Positions 19,107-29,672 of a DNA stretch of 64,000 nucleotides are shown here, piece after piece; positions within the stretch are counted from its first letter, which is position 1; each line of letters opens with the position of its first letter. Under the pieces are notes generated by a model. That model was given only the letters and a program-made list of their open reading frames with translations, ran no database searches and was not told where the DNA came from. This DNA is from Paracyclopina nana. Taxonomy: Eukaryota; Arthropoda; Copepoda; Cyclopoida; Cyclopettidae. The position numbers were made by a program, and so were the translations under genes. The stretch is taken from assembly GCA_019096065.1 (NCBI GenBank), contig JAGUCH010000003.1, positions 5,766,001 to 5,830,000 on the forward strand, in the 5' to 3' direction.

Positions 19107-20303
19107 CTACTTAAACTTTCCAAAAGCTAGCTTGTATAGGTCATCATAGGTGAGACGCAGCCGCTTCATTTCATTTATGTTGCTATCATCTTGGTGATCC
19201 ATACCAGTCGCTTTGAGAAACTGAATATAATCAGGGACTGCAGCCATGTTTTTATTCAGTTTCCAAGTAGGAATTACCTCTTCTAGTAACTCTATCTCTT
19301 CATGGTCAGGCTTCGCTTTAGTGTTAGTAAATCTTACACGGGCAAAATCCTTGTCTTCCTGATCCAAAGGAGCTATCCGTGGAACATTAGGAAAGTATTT
19401 TTGCTCTCTACCAACTTTGCTTTTATCCTTTCCATACTTTCTTATGCCTGCCAACATTCGATAATCTACAGGTTCCTTTCTCTCCCGCAGTTGTCGTCTG
19501 GGAAGGATCCGTATTGGAGTGGGCTTACTAATCTCGGGATCAACTGCTGGTTGAGCAGCGGCCGAAGCTTCTGGTTCATTTGGTTCAACAACCAGTGTGG
19601 TTGCCGAGCCACTTGGCTGGTCAGAGGATGCCACAAGGTTCGTGCCTAGGGGCTGCTGAACAGCCGGTGGGGGACTTATATCCTGACCAGTCTTTACTTC
19701 CGGTTGAGACAATGCTTTTGGAGTAACCGGCTGTGTGACCGCAGGAGAGTCCGCAGGTAAGTCTTCGTTTTTATTATATTCTCAAAACCCAGCCATTGTC
19801 CGGTAGTTAACGTTTTTTCTTCTCCTTAGGTTATGAGGGAGAAAACGTAGTGGAGACAACTTTTCTGGTTCATACGGAGCTCGTACAGCGGCCTCAGGTG
19901 GATCCTGAGTACCAGGTTGTGGAACCACTGGGCTGACTTGCCTGACAGTGGGGTGTGCAACCTCAGGAGTAACCGGATGAGCAAGGTGCTCCATTTCAGG
20001 CGTAGCCGAGACACCGACAGGTGTACCTTCTGCCGAGGAGTGCTCAAGCACGTCAGTGTTTGGCACAATTTGTGGTACTCCCGCATTAGGTAACTCACTA
20101 GTACTTGGTTGCAAATTTGGTTTTCTTATTGGACTTTTCATTACAGTATACCGAACTTGAGGTTCCCCTCCTTCAGTTCCATAAATCTCCGGTTTCGGGG
20201 CACTGGGCCCTTCCATAGGATTATCGATTGGTGGAGAAGGGGGCCGTTTACGCGGGGATAATTCTAATTGGCGTCGTACAATACCAAATTGCACGTTGCA
20301 CAT
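19107..20303 (-). pseudogene. Fourth sense ORF of inner element, split by one TGA
   Basis: Two open stretches, 20303-19785 and 19781-19107, are in the same frame and separated only by TGA at 19784-19782. The combined product would be about 398 aa. It starts 56 bp inside the end of the RT-IN ORF. It is Pro/Glu-rich and carries a repeated motif: LSPLRFLPHNLRRRKNVNYRTMAGF just before the stop and PIRILPRRQLRERKEPVDYRMLAGI in the second half. A related LRR/R string (ARRNLRRTPL) ends the RT-IN ORF. A CGA-to-TGA change would explain the stop; read-through is the alternative. No family recognised. Confidence 0.5.
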
Positions 20304-23300
20304 TTTGTTTGATGCTTTTTGTCAGCGGTGTACGCCGCAGATTACGTCGTGCTGTATAATAAATTGTGGTAGTGTCATCACTATCACTACTTTCATTTTC
20401 ATCCTCTTGTGTATTTCCACCAAATGGTTCAGTAGGAATTGCTAATTGCATGCCTTCAAGGCCAGCTGATAATGATTCGAGGTCAATGTCAAATTTTGAA
20501 GGTACAATGAAGGAGGCTGCTTTTTCAACTACCTCCTCTATATTGTCATTGTCCTCATTAGGAGTTTCGGATATACTTTGGTCTGGAGTGTGGTACTTCT
20601 CCGGACTTTCAGGTATAGCCTGCTCTTGTTGATCACGATATTGGCCACGAAAGGCCCATTTTACAGGGCTGACTCCTGCAAGTGTCCCTTCACTTACGTT
20701 CGAGTGATCAGGAGTACTAATATGCTCAGGTTTAACACTTGGCAGATTTGGATATAATCGTTCTTGTTGGGCCATTTCAGCAAAAGTAGGAGGGCCACGT
20801 TGGCTTAAGGCCAGCATGTCCTCATAAAATGCTTCATTAGGTCCTGTATTTGCACTTAGTGCAATTGCTCGTTCAATAAAATCATCTGTATCAGTGTCTG
20901 ACAAAGATTCACTTGTTTCTTTGCGGACAAAATTATTATCAGCATTGTTAGCTAGGTAATTATCCTCTAACTTCTTACGATCATATTGTTCCCATTGCTT
21001 TTGTACGAGTTGCTTGTTTTCCTCCTGTATTCGTAAAATATCAGAGGGTTTAAACAAGCTCGCAGCCTTTTGCATGAGAATAGAGCCAGAGCGCTTATAG
21101 GTTTGGTGAATTGCACTCGGCTCAGTGTCCGTTGCTGATGACTGTGATATCAATGAACTTTGCGAGGCCACTATACTGGAGGCCTTAGTGCGATTCCGCA
21201 AACTATATTCATGACTTTCAGGGGCTGCCCCTTCAAGAAATTCAATAACCTCATTTCTGGCTTTCTTACGCAATATTTCTTCCAGAGTGTAAGGTCGTTT
21301 CAGGAGGTTGGACAATTTCTCCGGAAGGAATCTGTACAATTCGTGGAATCTATAAATTTTAACATGATCTAGGCTTACTTCGCGAGTGAGCCCGTCATAA
21401 AGGTATGGCTGTACCGTCACAGTCGAATGCTGTCCAATGTCAATAACTTCAAACAGATCGTCCATAAATTTGTACCGTTGTTTATTTATGGGGTGTTTTA
21501 TAACTAAAACTAATGATCCAATCTCTGGTTTAAAGGAAGGCCTTTCTGTAGCCTTCATTTTTTCTAAGTGGAACTGCTCTTCGAGATCATATTCACGCAT
21601 GCGTTGACGCCATTCAGCTTTGTGAATTTTGTCCTCGCTTTCACTAAGTATTTCAAATACATCCCGTCCTAAATGATAGGTCGGCATTTTATCAAAGAAT
21701 AATGAAAAAGGTGTGGGAGTAATCTTCACCCCTTTATCATCAGTATATGCCAAATAAGTGAGAGGGCGGTTATTTATTGCGTAAATAGAAGTCTTAAACA
21801 CATCACATAACTTCATATTGTATGAGTTAGAGTTTAGGACTAATGCACTCCTTATTATTCGTATAGCATTTTCAGCGTAAGCGTTCGAATGCTTGTATGG
21901 CGATAAAGTTCGATAATGACATAACTCCTTAATTTTATAACGGTCAACAAGGCGTTGGAGGGCCTTATTAGTCGTTAACTGGGCACCATTATCTGCAAGT
22001 AATGTTTTTGGCACCCCAAACAAGGAAATTACTTCTTCCATAGCATTCGCTACCTGCTTATATTTAGCATCCAATAGTGGCTTAGCAATTATCATCTTAG
22101 AATAAATATCGACAAATACTAACAGGTCTTTTGCGGAAGACCCTTTGACTAAAGTTTCATCGAACTTGGCCAAATCAATCATTACCAATTCCCATGGTTG
22201 AGTCGGGATGCGGAAACGCCCCTTCCCAACAAACCTAGTATTAGCTTGGCGGTATAAAGCACAATGCATGCACGCACCAATAATAATACGACTGATTCTG
22301 GCTGAGTAAGTTGAATACATAGATTGGGTAAAAAGAGTATTAGTCTTTTTACTTCCCAAATGGTTATGTAACAAATGAATACATGCCATTAGGTACACAC
22401 AGTTGGGCATACTCATATATACTTTCGTATTGGTCGCAACGCTAAAAGGTAACTTTACATTCTTGCGAATGACTAACAGGGCACCGTCAAGGACACGATA
22501 TTTTACCGCAACATCTAGTGGTACTTTCTCCGGAGGCGAAAGCATAATTAGATTTATTATTTTTTGTGTTTCTTCACAGTTTTGTTGCAACTTAATGAGT
22601 AGGCTGCGTGTAATTCCTGGTAAATGTGGCGATATTCGCCGTTTAACAGTGACTGTGTCTACTCTTAAATTATTTTCTATATGATTTACTGGTGAGTCAA
22701 AATCAGCTTCACCATGAAATGAGTGAGATAATTTTGAAAGTATCTCGTCCTCAAGAAATTCATCATCATCATGTTTTGCGCGAAGTAAGGTCGACGTGTC
22801 GTCGTGCACAAATGGTGGCTTCGTGCCGATCATGTCTACCCATTTGTCATTCAGGCAATGCAACCTTTTCTGGAGTAGAGTTTTACTCATAGTTCCAGAA
22901 TTCACAAGTGTATCATACACATGTGTAAGTAATTCCTGTGTCGTAAGCACCTTATCTTTGATCGCGTCGGGCAGAGGGTATTTATTTGAATAAATATCCT
23001 TCGTAATCTGTCCCGCAATAGAGTAGGGCGCATAAAATACAGTTTCACCTTCTGGTGTTTGATGGTATTTATTTAATAATACATCTACTACTTCTACCTC
23101 TGTGCGAGGTACAGCTCTCAGTTTCCATGCTACAGGCAAGGAATATATACGAGCTGCTAGTCTATGAGTAAATGCATCTTTACCAGTAAATGAGCTAGCA
23201 AGCACGCTAGCTATTGATAAACAATCCGTTACTATAACTAATCGCTCATAGGCGAACAGTATGCTTTTAAAATGATTTATCATAGTTAACACTCCTAATG

Positions 23301-24984
23301 CTTCACGTTGAAACGAGTGATATGAGAGGCAAACCGATAGAGGAAAGCGTGCGCTGTGTGCACCAACACACACAGCTTTCCCATCCTCATTCACCTCCAT
23401 TAATAATGCCGAGGTACTTATTACCCCAGAATCAACCACTAAATAACCTTCTTTAAAACGTGGCAATGCCAGCGACATACCTGTTTTAATCTCATCTATT
23501 ACTTTATAGAAACATTTTTCTTGGAAAGCAGTGAAGGTGAACTTCCCTGTTTTTCCTTGTGCTGTCTGTAATACATCAAGCAGTGGAGCTGTGTATGTAG
23601 CCATATTGGGGCAGTACTGGCTTAACCAGTTTGTCATTCCAATAAACTTTTGCAGCTGTTTCTTGGTTGTAGGAATAGGGAAATCATCAAATGCAGACCT
23701 GAATTTATCGGGCATTCGCATAGTCATAATCCCATTTTCATCAATAGATATTAGGTGCCCTAAGACTGTAGCTTCTTTAACACCTAATTGGGTCTTTTTA
23801 ATTTGTAATAGGGCATTTAAGTCCTTGAGGCTTTGAAACAACTTCCTCAGATCACCTAAATGTCGTATGTAATCATCCAACGTAGCAGGCCTAGGCTTGC
23901 CAGGGTTCTTACAGGCCACGACCAAATCGTCTACATATACACATGTAAAGGGCAATATCTCAGGGTTAAGGGCCTGTTGGAGGAGCTCTGCGAACATTCT
24001 CGGAGCAATGGCGATCCCTTGTAGGCATGACTTACTTTTCAAAAAGACTGATCTATATATACTGCGAGGGGACGTTACTGCAAAGCAGCACATATCGGCA
24101 CTATCAGAGTCCACAGGTAGGTTATCGTATCCGGATGTTACATCGAAAGATGACATCAAACATGAATTAGATAACATCCCTAGCAAGGTAGGGATAGGCG
24201 GCACTATGTGCTCCGAAGTCGTAAATATCAGATTTTTATTAAAAGATGTTAAGTCAACTAATAGCCGAGGCTTGCGTTGCTTCATAGGCAGCTTTTCATC
24301 ATTTGGCCTTGAAGTCAAGAAACAAGGGCATGCCGAGTACCTATTAAGTGACTTATCCACAATCTCAATTAATCCAGATGACAGCATTAAAGCTATTTTA
24401 CGGTCAACCTGGGTAGTTTCATACTCTGACATGTTGAATACTTTTGGCACCAAGGGCTTATCATCCTTTAGCTGGAACTTCATCGGTTCGACATTCCATA
24501 GCCTATAAGATCTAGGATCTTCAGAGAAGATAGTCTTATATTCCAATAAGAGGTCCCTAAAGTCCTCCCTAACTTCATCCGGAATGTGTTCCAAATCCAT
24601 GTTCAAGATTGTTTCCGGTTTTAATGGGAATGTGTACCCTGCCACTCCATTCAAAACACGGAGAGGGTCAAATTCACTTGGAAATTTCAAAAGGAGATTA
24701 TAAACCTCATCATATAGTTTTTGGTTATTTCTCTCATCCTTAGAAAGCTCCAGGCTAGCTGATACAAGATCTAGTTCAGACGGACTCTTCAGAACTGTTT
24801 GTCTGACACTGGTATCGACAATAGGACCTTCATATATAGTAGTGAAACTTTTAAGTGGCACTTTGATGCCCAAGTCCTTTGCCAAGCAAGGTTTGCATGA
24901 GCAACCCGGTGGTTCAAGTACAAATGGTATAAATTTACCAAATTTTGTCTTTATATCCTCTTTGGTAAGGTCATCAGGGTACAT
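20248..24984 (-). CDS. pol: Pol (RT-RNase H-integrase) of inner element
   Basis: Intact 1578-aa polyprotein. The RT lies at about residues 180-460 with the catalytic YVDDLVVA at about 349-356. RNase H follows at about 510-650 (VVDSG, REALGV, TDCLSI as the acidic residues). The integrase has an HHCC finger (HLLHNH ... CMHC) and a D,D,E core (MIDLAKFDE, LLADNGAQ, NAYAENAIR) at about 930-1040. A long, partly acidic C-terminal extension of about 450 aa follows. The domain order RT-RH-IN fits Ty3/Gypsy as well as BEL/Pao; the sequence is too divergent to choose by eye. It has no protease, which lies in the preceding ORF. Its ATG is 12 bp after the protease ORF stop. Confidence 0.9.
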   Translation of the reverse strand: MYPDDLTKEDIKTKFGKFIPFVLEPPGCSCKPCLAKDLGIKVPLKSFTTIYEGPIVDTSVRQTVLKSPSELDLVSASLELSKDERNNQKLYDEVYNLLLKFPSEFDPLRVLNGVAGYTFPLKPETILNMDLEHIPDEVREDFRDLLLEYKTIFSEDPRSYRLWNVEPMKFQLKDDKPLVPKVFNMSEYETTQVDRKIALMLSSGLIEIVDKSLNRYSACPCFLTSRPNDEKLPMKQRKPRLLVDLTSFNKNLIFTTSEHIVPPIPTLLGMLSNSCLMSSFDVTSGYDNLPVDSDSADMCCFAVTSPRSIYRSVFLKSKSCLQGIAIAPRMFAELLQQALNPEILPFTCVYVDDLVVACKNPGKPRPATLDDYIRHLGDLRKLFQSLKDLNALLQIKKTQLGVKEATVLGHLISIDENGIMTMRMPDKFRSAFDDFPIPTTKKQLQKFIGMTNWLSQYCPNMATYTAPLLDVLQTAQGKTGKFTFTAFQEKCFYKVIDEIKTGMSLALPRFKEGYLVVDSGVISTSALLMEVNEDGKAVCVGAHSARFPLSVCLSYHSFQREALGVLTMINHFKSILFAYERLVIVTDCLSIASVLASSFTGKDAFTHRLAARIYSLPVAWKLRAVPRTEVEVVDVLLNKYHQTPEGETVFYAPYSIAGQITKDIYSNKYPLPDAIKDKVLTTQELLTHVYDTLVNSGTMSKTLLQKRLHCLNDKWVDMIGTKPPFVHDDTSTLLRAKHDDDEFLEDEILSKLSHSFHGEADFDSPVNHIENNLRVDTVTVKRRISPHLPGITRSLLIKLQQNCEETQKIINLIMLSPPEKVPLDVAVKYRVLDGALLVIRKNVKLPFSVATNTKVYMSMPNCVYLMACIHLLHNHLGSKKTNTLFTQSMYSTYSARISRIIIGACMHCALYRQANTRFVGKGRFRIPTQPWELVMIDLAKFDETLVKGSSAKDLLVFVDIYSKMIIAKPLLDAKYKQVANAMEEVISLFGVPKTLLADNGAQLTTNKALQRLVDRYKIKELCHYRTLSPYKHSNAYAENAIRIIRSALVLNSNSYNMKLCDVFKTSIYAINNRPLTYLAYTDDKGVKITPTPFSLFFDKMPTYHLGRDVFEILSESEDKIHKAEWRQRMREYDLEEQFHLEKMKATERPSFKPEIGSLVLVIKHPINKQRYKFMDDLFEVIDIGQHSTVTVQPYLYDGLTREVSLDHVKIYRFHELYRFLPEKLSNLLKRPYTLEEILRKKARNEVIEFLEGAAPESHEYSLRNRTKASSIVASQSSLISQSSATDTEPSAIHQTYKRSGSILMQKAASLFKPSDILRIQEENKQLVQKQWEQYDRKKLEDNYLANNADNNFVRKETSESLSDTDTDDFIERAIALSANTGPNEAFYEDMLALSQRGPPTFAEMAQQERLYPNLPSVKPEHISTPDHSNVSEGTLAGVSPVKWAFRGQYRDQQEQAIPESPEKYHTPDQSISETPNEDNDNIEEVVEKAASFIVPSKFDIDLESLSAGLEGMQLAIPTEPFGGNTQEDENESSDSDDTTTIYYTARRNLRRTPLTKSIKQNVQRAIWYCTTPIRIIPA

Positions 24985-24996
24985 TTGTAACCCAGA

Positions 24997-27108
24997 TTAC
25001 ACTAGCAATGCAGCGGTGGTTGCCATACAAAGTGGGTCACCTACATGCACATCGCCATCCATAAGTGTTCTAATCCACACGTCGTCGGCCACATTTTGGT
25101 ACCGTAATTGACCAATTATTATGTACATAAGCGTGGTTAAGTAGCCAACATTCTCTGCATGTTCGCTAGGGACATGTAATATTAACTCAACATTGTTGGA
25201 CAACTTAAACATGATACCATGAGCTCCAAGGACATTTAGTTCAAAATACTTATCTAGTTCATTTCTTTGATAAGCAAGTGGGTAATTCTCATACTCATGT
25301 ATCATCATAGTTATTATGACCCTATCCATCCCAGTGAGGTAGGATTCAATAGGACACAATGCAATGGTCTTACATGGTGGGCAAATATACTTATATTTTA
25401 GCCATACTACTTTAAGTTTATCTACCATCATATTCATCTTTATTACAATGCGCTTTTGTTCGCCAGACAAAAGTTTATGTCCTGGAACAATAACAGCCCA
25501 CGGTAATTCATCCCATTTTTCTCGTTTCATAAACTTGCTAATTATTACGTCAGTTATTTCCTCGTAACCATCACTTTGGTTAGATGAGATAAACACGTAA
25601 TTTCCTTTTCTACTAATCATAGGCTTGTGACTTCCCCTTAGTGGCTCATAGGCATTGAAAACATGCATATCAGTAAAGGAAAGACCATTTATATCCGTAA
25701 ACTGCACAATTACGTGCGAATCCAAATAATTGCAGTAACATGACTCCATTTCATGCTCTAGGGCCTTTAAACTAATGTTAGCCACATGGGCTGCAACCGT
25801 ACTCTTAAATTTCTGTTTCTTGACAATCCTGGCTCGCCCAATCACTGCATGTGCATTTAAGTAGATGGGATCTTCAGTATTATTCCCAATATTTACTGGG
25901 AAAGTACCTTTACGAGTGACTGCAGTAAGTGCCCCCTCAGAGGTCACTCCGCGGTACTCGTTACTAGGCATAAAGTTTAAGTACTTATCCACCAATCCGG
26001 AATAAACATTTTTCTGGTGATGAGTACGCCCAAGTTCGTCATCTTCGTCAGAGTCAGAATCTATTTGAATGTCATTACTGATGACAGGTAAATCGTGAGG
26101 TAAACTAGCCATGGTGGTCACTTCTTCTCCAGGGAGCAGAGTGATCCCTTCATTTATTGCCACTGGGTAGAAAGCCTCTTTTGATAGTAAGAGTGGAATT
26201 TTCTTATGTTTAGATTTTCCAGGGAAATCCATAAAGTGCTTTCCATCTTTACTAGTCATCCGGACATTATTGTCCACTAATAACGAGTTTCCTATCATTA
26301 ATAGTGTATCGCAATCAGATACAAGGAAAACAGCCTGTCTGATTAAAACACGATTTCCAAATGCAACTTGAATAGAGACAGCTTCATTCCCTGGGAATTC
26401 TTCCCCATTAAAGTTCTTAATTACATAATTAGTTTCGACCCGAGGTAGAGTGTAACCAATTTTGTCTTCGATTAGTTTTACAAGAGTGCGTGATATTATC
26501 TGCACCATTGCTCCACTGTCAAATAAAGCATGCAAACGTATTTTTCCAGTTATCTCCACTGGTATAAAATACCTTTCACAAACATTATGTAGTTTTAATG
26601 AGTATATACTCAGCATGTCATCTTCAAGTTCCGGATTCGGTAAAGGTTCAAAATGTGTTACTGGCTCTGCTTCATTAGCATTTACTGAGGCCAGATGTGT
26701 AACGATACCATCATTACTACAAGTTTTTTGCTCATCATTCGTGCTACCTTTTACAAAGTAGTACCATAAAGCTATTATTGCTCCACTACAGATTACTGTA
26801 ATTGGCCAATAATTCCAACCAAATAAGCAATATTGACATATTGTTATTGCAAACAGTATTATGCTAATCTCAATCACAGTCATAGTATGCTGAGGGACAA
26901 ACCGACTTTTTCTACCCCTTATTGCAAGAACCAGAGCCTTTTCGTCCTCACTTCCACGAGTCATAATTTCAGCATTTTTTACAGATTGCTCCTTTAAATA
27001 ATCAAAGTAAGCTCGTCCTACTTCTTTGTTACATTCTCCCCTCATAAATGAAGGCAAGATGTAACTATCTTTATCATTCTTATTGGGAGTTTTTGTACTT
27101 GGTCCCAT
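24997..27108 (-). CDS. Membrane-anchored aspartic protease ORF of inner element
   Basis: Intact 703-aa ORF between gag and pol. Two hydrophobic helices near the N-terminus, at about residues 76-97 (VIEISIILFAITICQYCLFG) and 100-118 (WPITVICSGAIIALWYYF). A retroviral-type aspartic protease follows, with ALFDSGAMVQIIS at about 192-204. The remaining 400 residues are unassigned and contain an acidic stretch (SDSDEDDE) and a possible CPPC. A separate protease ORF with its own membrane anchor is not the normal Gag-Pro-Pol layout. Its ATG overlaps the gag stop as TAATG, suggesting coupled termination-reinitiation rather than frameshifting. It might be read as a former envelope or accessory ORF fused to protease, but no evidence decides this. 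Confidence 0.8.
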   Translation of the reverse strand: MGPSTKTPNKNDKDSYILPSFMRGECNKEVGRAYFDYLKEQSVKNAEIMTRGSEDEKALVLAIRGRKSRFVPQHTMTVIEISIILFAITICQYCLFGWNYWPITVICSGAIIALWYYFVKGSTNDEQKTCSNDGIVTHLASVNANEAEPVTHFEPLPNPELEDDMLSIYSLKLHNVCERYFIPVEITGKIRLHALFDSGAMVQIISRTLVKLIEDKIGYTLPRVETNYVIKNFNGEEFPGNEAVSIQVAFGNRVLIRQAVFLVSDCDTLLMIGNSLLVDNNVRMTSKDGKHFMDFPGKSKHKKIPLLLSKEAFYPVAINEGITLLPGEEVTTMASLPHDLPVISNDIQIDSDSDEDDELGRTHHQKNVYSGLVDKYLNFMPSNEYRGVTSEGALTAVTRKGTFPVNIGNNTEDPIYLNAHAVIGRARIVKKQKFKSTVAAHVANISLKALEHEMESCYCNYLDSHVIVQFTDINGLSFTDMHVFNAYEPLRGSHKPMISRKGNYVFISSNQSDGYEEITDVIISKFMKREKWDELPWAVIVPGHKLLSGEQKRIVIKMNMMVDKLKVVWLKYKYICPPCKTIALCPIESYLTGMDRVIITMMIHEYENYPLAYQRNELDKYFELNVLGAHGIMFKLSNNVELILHVPSEHAENVGYLTTLMYIIIGQLRYQNVADDVWIRTLMDGDVHVGDPLCMATTAALLV

Positions 27109-29672
27109 TATTGTTTACGAGCAGGTCGCGTCTTCCAACACTGTTCTCCCCTAAACTCAAGGTGCAATCCTTTACACAATGGGCACAATGTGCCATCGTT
27201 TCTAATCGAGGTCAAATTTGTGTTCGGGTAATTTGTACACTGTGTAGCGTAATGCAATTGGTTGCAGAATAAGCACCCACCAGTCTGAAGAGGGTTTCCT
27301 TCAGGCAACTTTGCTGTATCTATGTTAAAAGTTTTTCCCAACCTATTTATTTTCTCGGATGGTGATTCAGCTTTCATCATAGCTACTTCAACAGCTTGCC
27401 TACTCAATTCAAAATTTGCTCGGGCCAACTCACTTTGTAGCTCATTTATTATTTTAGCACTTCGTTGACTACGGCCAGAGGCTGCCGACATAGTGCTAGC
27501 ACTTTCTAACACCTCTTCTTCAGTAGCTTCAACCATAGCAATTCTAGGTTTGGCACGCATATTGGGTACCATTGGCAGCCTCTCCTCTTTATGGGCCCTA
27601 TCCAGGTCCCTTGGCACATAAGTACCTAGGTCACTACCAATTAGGTTCATCATGATATTGTAGGCGTGCAAACTCCTAGCAGGTATATTCGCTCTCAGCA
27701 GATAGTCGTTGTATTTGTTTACTAACGACTGGTAATTCTGAGGCCAATGACGTCCAAGGAGTGCAAAACCATCAGAGATGGCTTCAGAGACTGCATGAGC
27801 ATCTCCGCCATCTCCAATGGTTGTGCTATGTATCTTCATTCGTAGTCGAAGAATTGACTTAAGTGTGGCAGTGAAGCACTCAGTTGGCTTCCGGATCATC
27901 TCCTGAATGAGGAAGTATGGGTCCTCTTTACGCACAAACTGAGTGTAGTTAAAGGTATCTTGCCATAGCAGTTCCATACCATCTTTTCCTTCTCCAGCCA
28001 TCCCCTTAAAATACTCAATAGTATTCTGGGATGAAGCCTCATACATGGCTGTTAACAAGGCTGCATGAGACCAATGCTGTCTGCCAGCCTCGTTTGCCAT
28101 ATAGTCCAAAAAATTTATTATATTCTCAGCAGTTAATGAGGAACTATGTAGGTCAAACTTTTTAGTGTATTTGTGCCTAATCTCCTTCATTGACTGTGAG
28201 CTTGCATACTTAACATGACCATTAGTAGGTACAGCAATGTAACCTCTCATGGTGGTCGGATCATAAATGCTCCTAGAAGTGTCAGCTGACACTCCAGCGG
28301 CTACACTTATCTCAGGGGTCTTTAAGTAGCCTTCTGCCAATATTTGCTTTTGGAGAGAAGTAAACTCGTCCCTTGTGCTAAGTACACTAAAGAGCTTCTG
28401 CATCTCAATCATTTTCTTTCCTGAGGATAAGTTTGGGTCAACCATCTGAAGGATTACTCGTCTGGCTGATTCCACATCCTTAATCTCATCAGTGTTAATT
28501 AACTTAAGCCTCTCTGAAATTGGAGCAGACTCATCATAGATGACGTCAGTTTCCGGCACCATTCTTTCCTTCGTCGCAGCATCTACTATGCTTAAGGTTC
28601 TTTCTAAATTCTTACTGAAAATAGACTCTACTTTAGCCCCAACCATGTGCTTAGCCGTGATTTGTGCAGAGGCAATAATTTTATTTGCCGTGCTTGCATC
28701 ATGCATTTTCGTGTAGTAAGCTTTTACCGTGTTCAATTCCTGAATATTCAAATGGCCTCCTGACAACATCTTTTGTACCATTCTATGTACAACTTCCATT
28801 GGAGGAAGTGTGATTGAATTAGTCAAGTTATGCAAATCACGAGGATTCATTTTAGTCGAGGTCAGGACTGACTTATTTTGGCCATCCAGGTCAGCTCCTG
28901 TAGTGAACTCATGATGGTTAGTCCCAGGTGGGCTTGCTATCGAGGACATATCGGGGGCAGCATTACTCGTCTCATTATTAGGAAAATGTACACTCTGACC
29001 GGGGTTTTTCCGTGGTTTCAGGTCAAGCGGTTCCCTTAGGAAATAATCACTTTGTAGCCCGTAAAGCCTCGCTACAATAGCAAATCCATCTCCAAATGTC
29101 CGTATCTTTTGCCAATTCCTTGATATCAATGTTGCAACCATTTCAAGCGTTCCTGGCATTGAACTAGTCAGGAAGCTACCATCAACTTCTTGCGTCCGCT
29201 GTGTAGTTTTCTTTTCCTCAATACGAGTTAGGAACTCATCCAGGCCAAAGCAAATGCATAACAAGGCACATGTAGTGCTTGTTAATGAAATAGGGTCTAG
29301 CGCATCGATGTATTTAACCACATTTACAACTTGGCCTACTGGGTCCTTAAGGGGCATAGTCCCGATGATAGTCTTAATATGATCATCCAAAGGTCTAATT
29401 GGCTCCCTAGGGACAAGTACTATTTGAGTCCTATCCCATACAGCTGCTACTTGTGCTTGAGTTACTGTGACAAACTCTAGTGCTTCAGGGTAAGCAACGT
29501 GTGGTATAAACCTTTGCAACTCAGCTCTGCTATTCCCATTCGGAGTGCATTGGGATAAGTACCCTTGAAAAGTGTCCTCATTAATCCCAAGATGGTTTAA
29601 CAATCGGTCCTTGACTTTCGTAACTTCCTCAGCTAGAGTAGGTCCAGCGATCCTAGAATCCTGATTTGCCAT
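27108..29672 (-). CDS. gag: Gag of inner element
   Basis: Intact 854-aa ORF, first after the leader, ending in two zinc knuckles: CLFCNQLHYATQC (CX2CX3HX4C, a spacing common in BEL/Pao) and CPLCKGLHLEFRGEQC (CX2CX3HX7C). The central region is largely helical, as in capsid proteins, with a coiled-coil-like stretch before the knuckles (IINELQSELARANFELSRQ). It is about twice the usual length of a Gypsy Gag. No frameshift signal is needed, because the next ORF begins at the stop codon. Confidence 0.85.
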   Translation of the reverse strand: MANQDSRIAGPTLAEEVTKVKDRLLNHLGINEDTFQGYLSQCTPNGNSRAELQRFIPHVAYPEALEFVTVTQAQVAAVWDRTQIVLVPREPIRPLDDHIKTIIGTMPLKDPVGQVVNVVKYIDALDPISLTSTTCALLCICFGLDEFLTRIEEKKTTQRTQEVDGSFLTSSMPGTLEMVATLISRNWQKIRTFGDGFAIVARLYGLQSDYFLREPLDLKPRKNPGQSVHFPNNETSNAAPDMSSIASPPGTNHHEFTTGADLDGQNKSVLTSTKMNPRDLHNLTNSITLPPMEVVHRMVQKMLSGGHLNIQELNTVKAYYTKMHDASTANKIIASAQITAKHMVGAKVESIFSKNLERTLSIVDAATKERMVPETDVIYDESAPISERLKLINTDEIKDVESARRVILQMVDPNLSSGKKMIEMQKLFSVLSTRDEFTSLQKQILAEGYLKTPEISVAAGVSADTSRSIYDPTTMRGYIAVPTNGHVKYASSQSMKEIRHKYTKKFDLHSSSLTAENIINFLDYMANEAGRQHWSHAALLTAMYEASSQNTIEYFKGMAGEGKDGMELLWQDTFNYTQFVRKEDPYFLIQEMIRKPTECFTATLKSILRLRMKIHSTTIGDGGDAHAVSEAISDGFALLGRHWPQNYQSLVNKYNDYLLRANIPARSLHAYNIMMNLIGSDLGTYVPRDLDRAHKEERLPMVPNMRAKPRIAMVEATEEEVLESASTMSAASGRSQRSAKIINELQSELARANFELSRQAVEVAMMKAESPSEKINRLGKTFNIDTAKLPEGNPLQTGGCLFCNQLHYATQCTNYPNTNLTSIRNDGTLCPLCKGLHLEFRGEQCWKTRPARKQ

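Noticed and set aside
19755-19839. Plus-strand GTAAGT...CTTAG intron within the fourth ORF
   Set aside because: Neither flank has an open plus-strand frame, and the minus-strand ORF explains the sequence.
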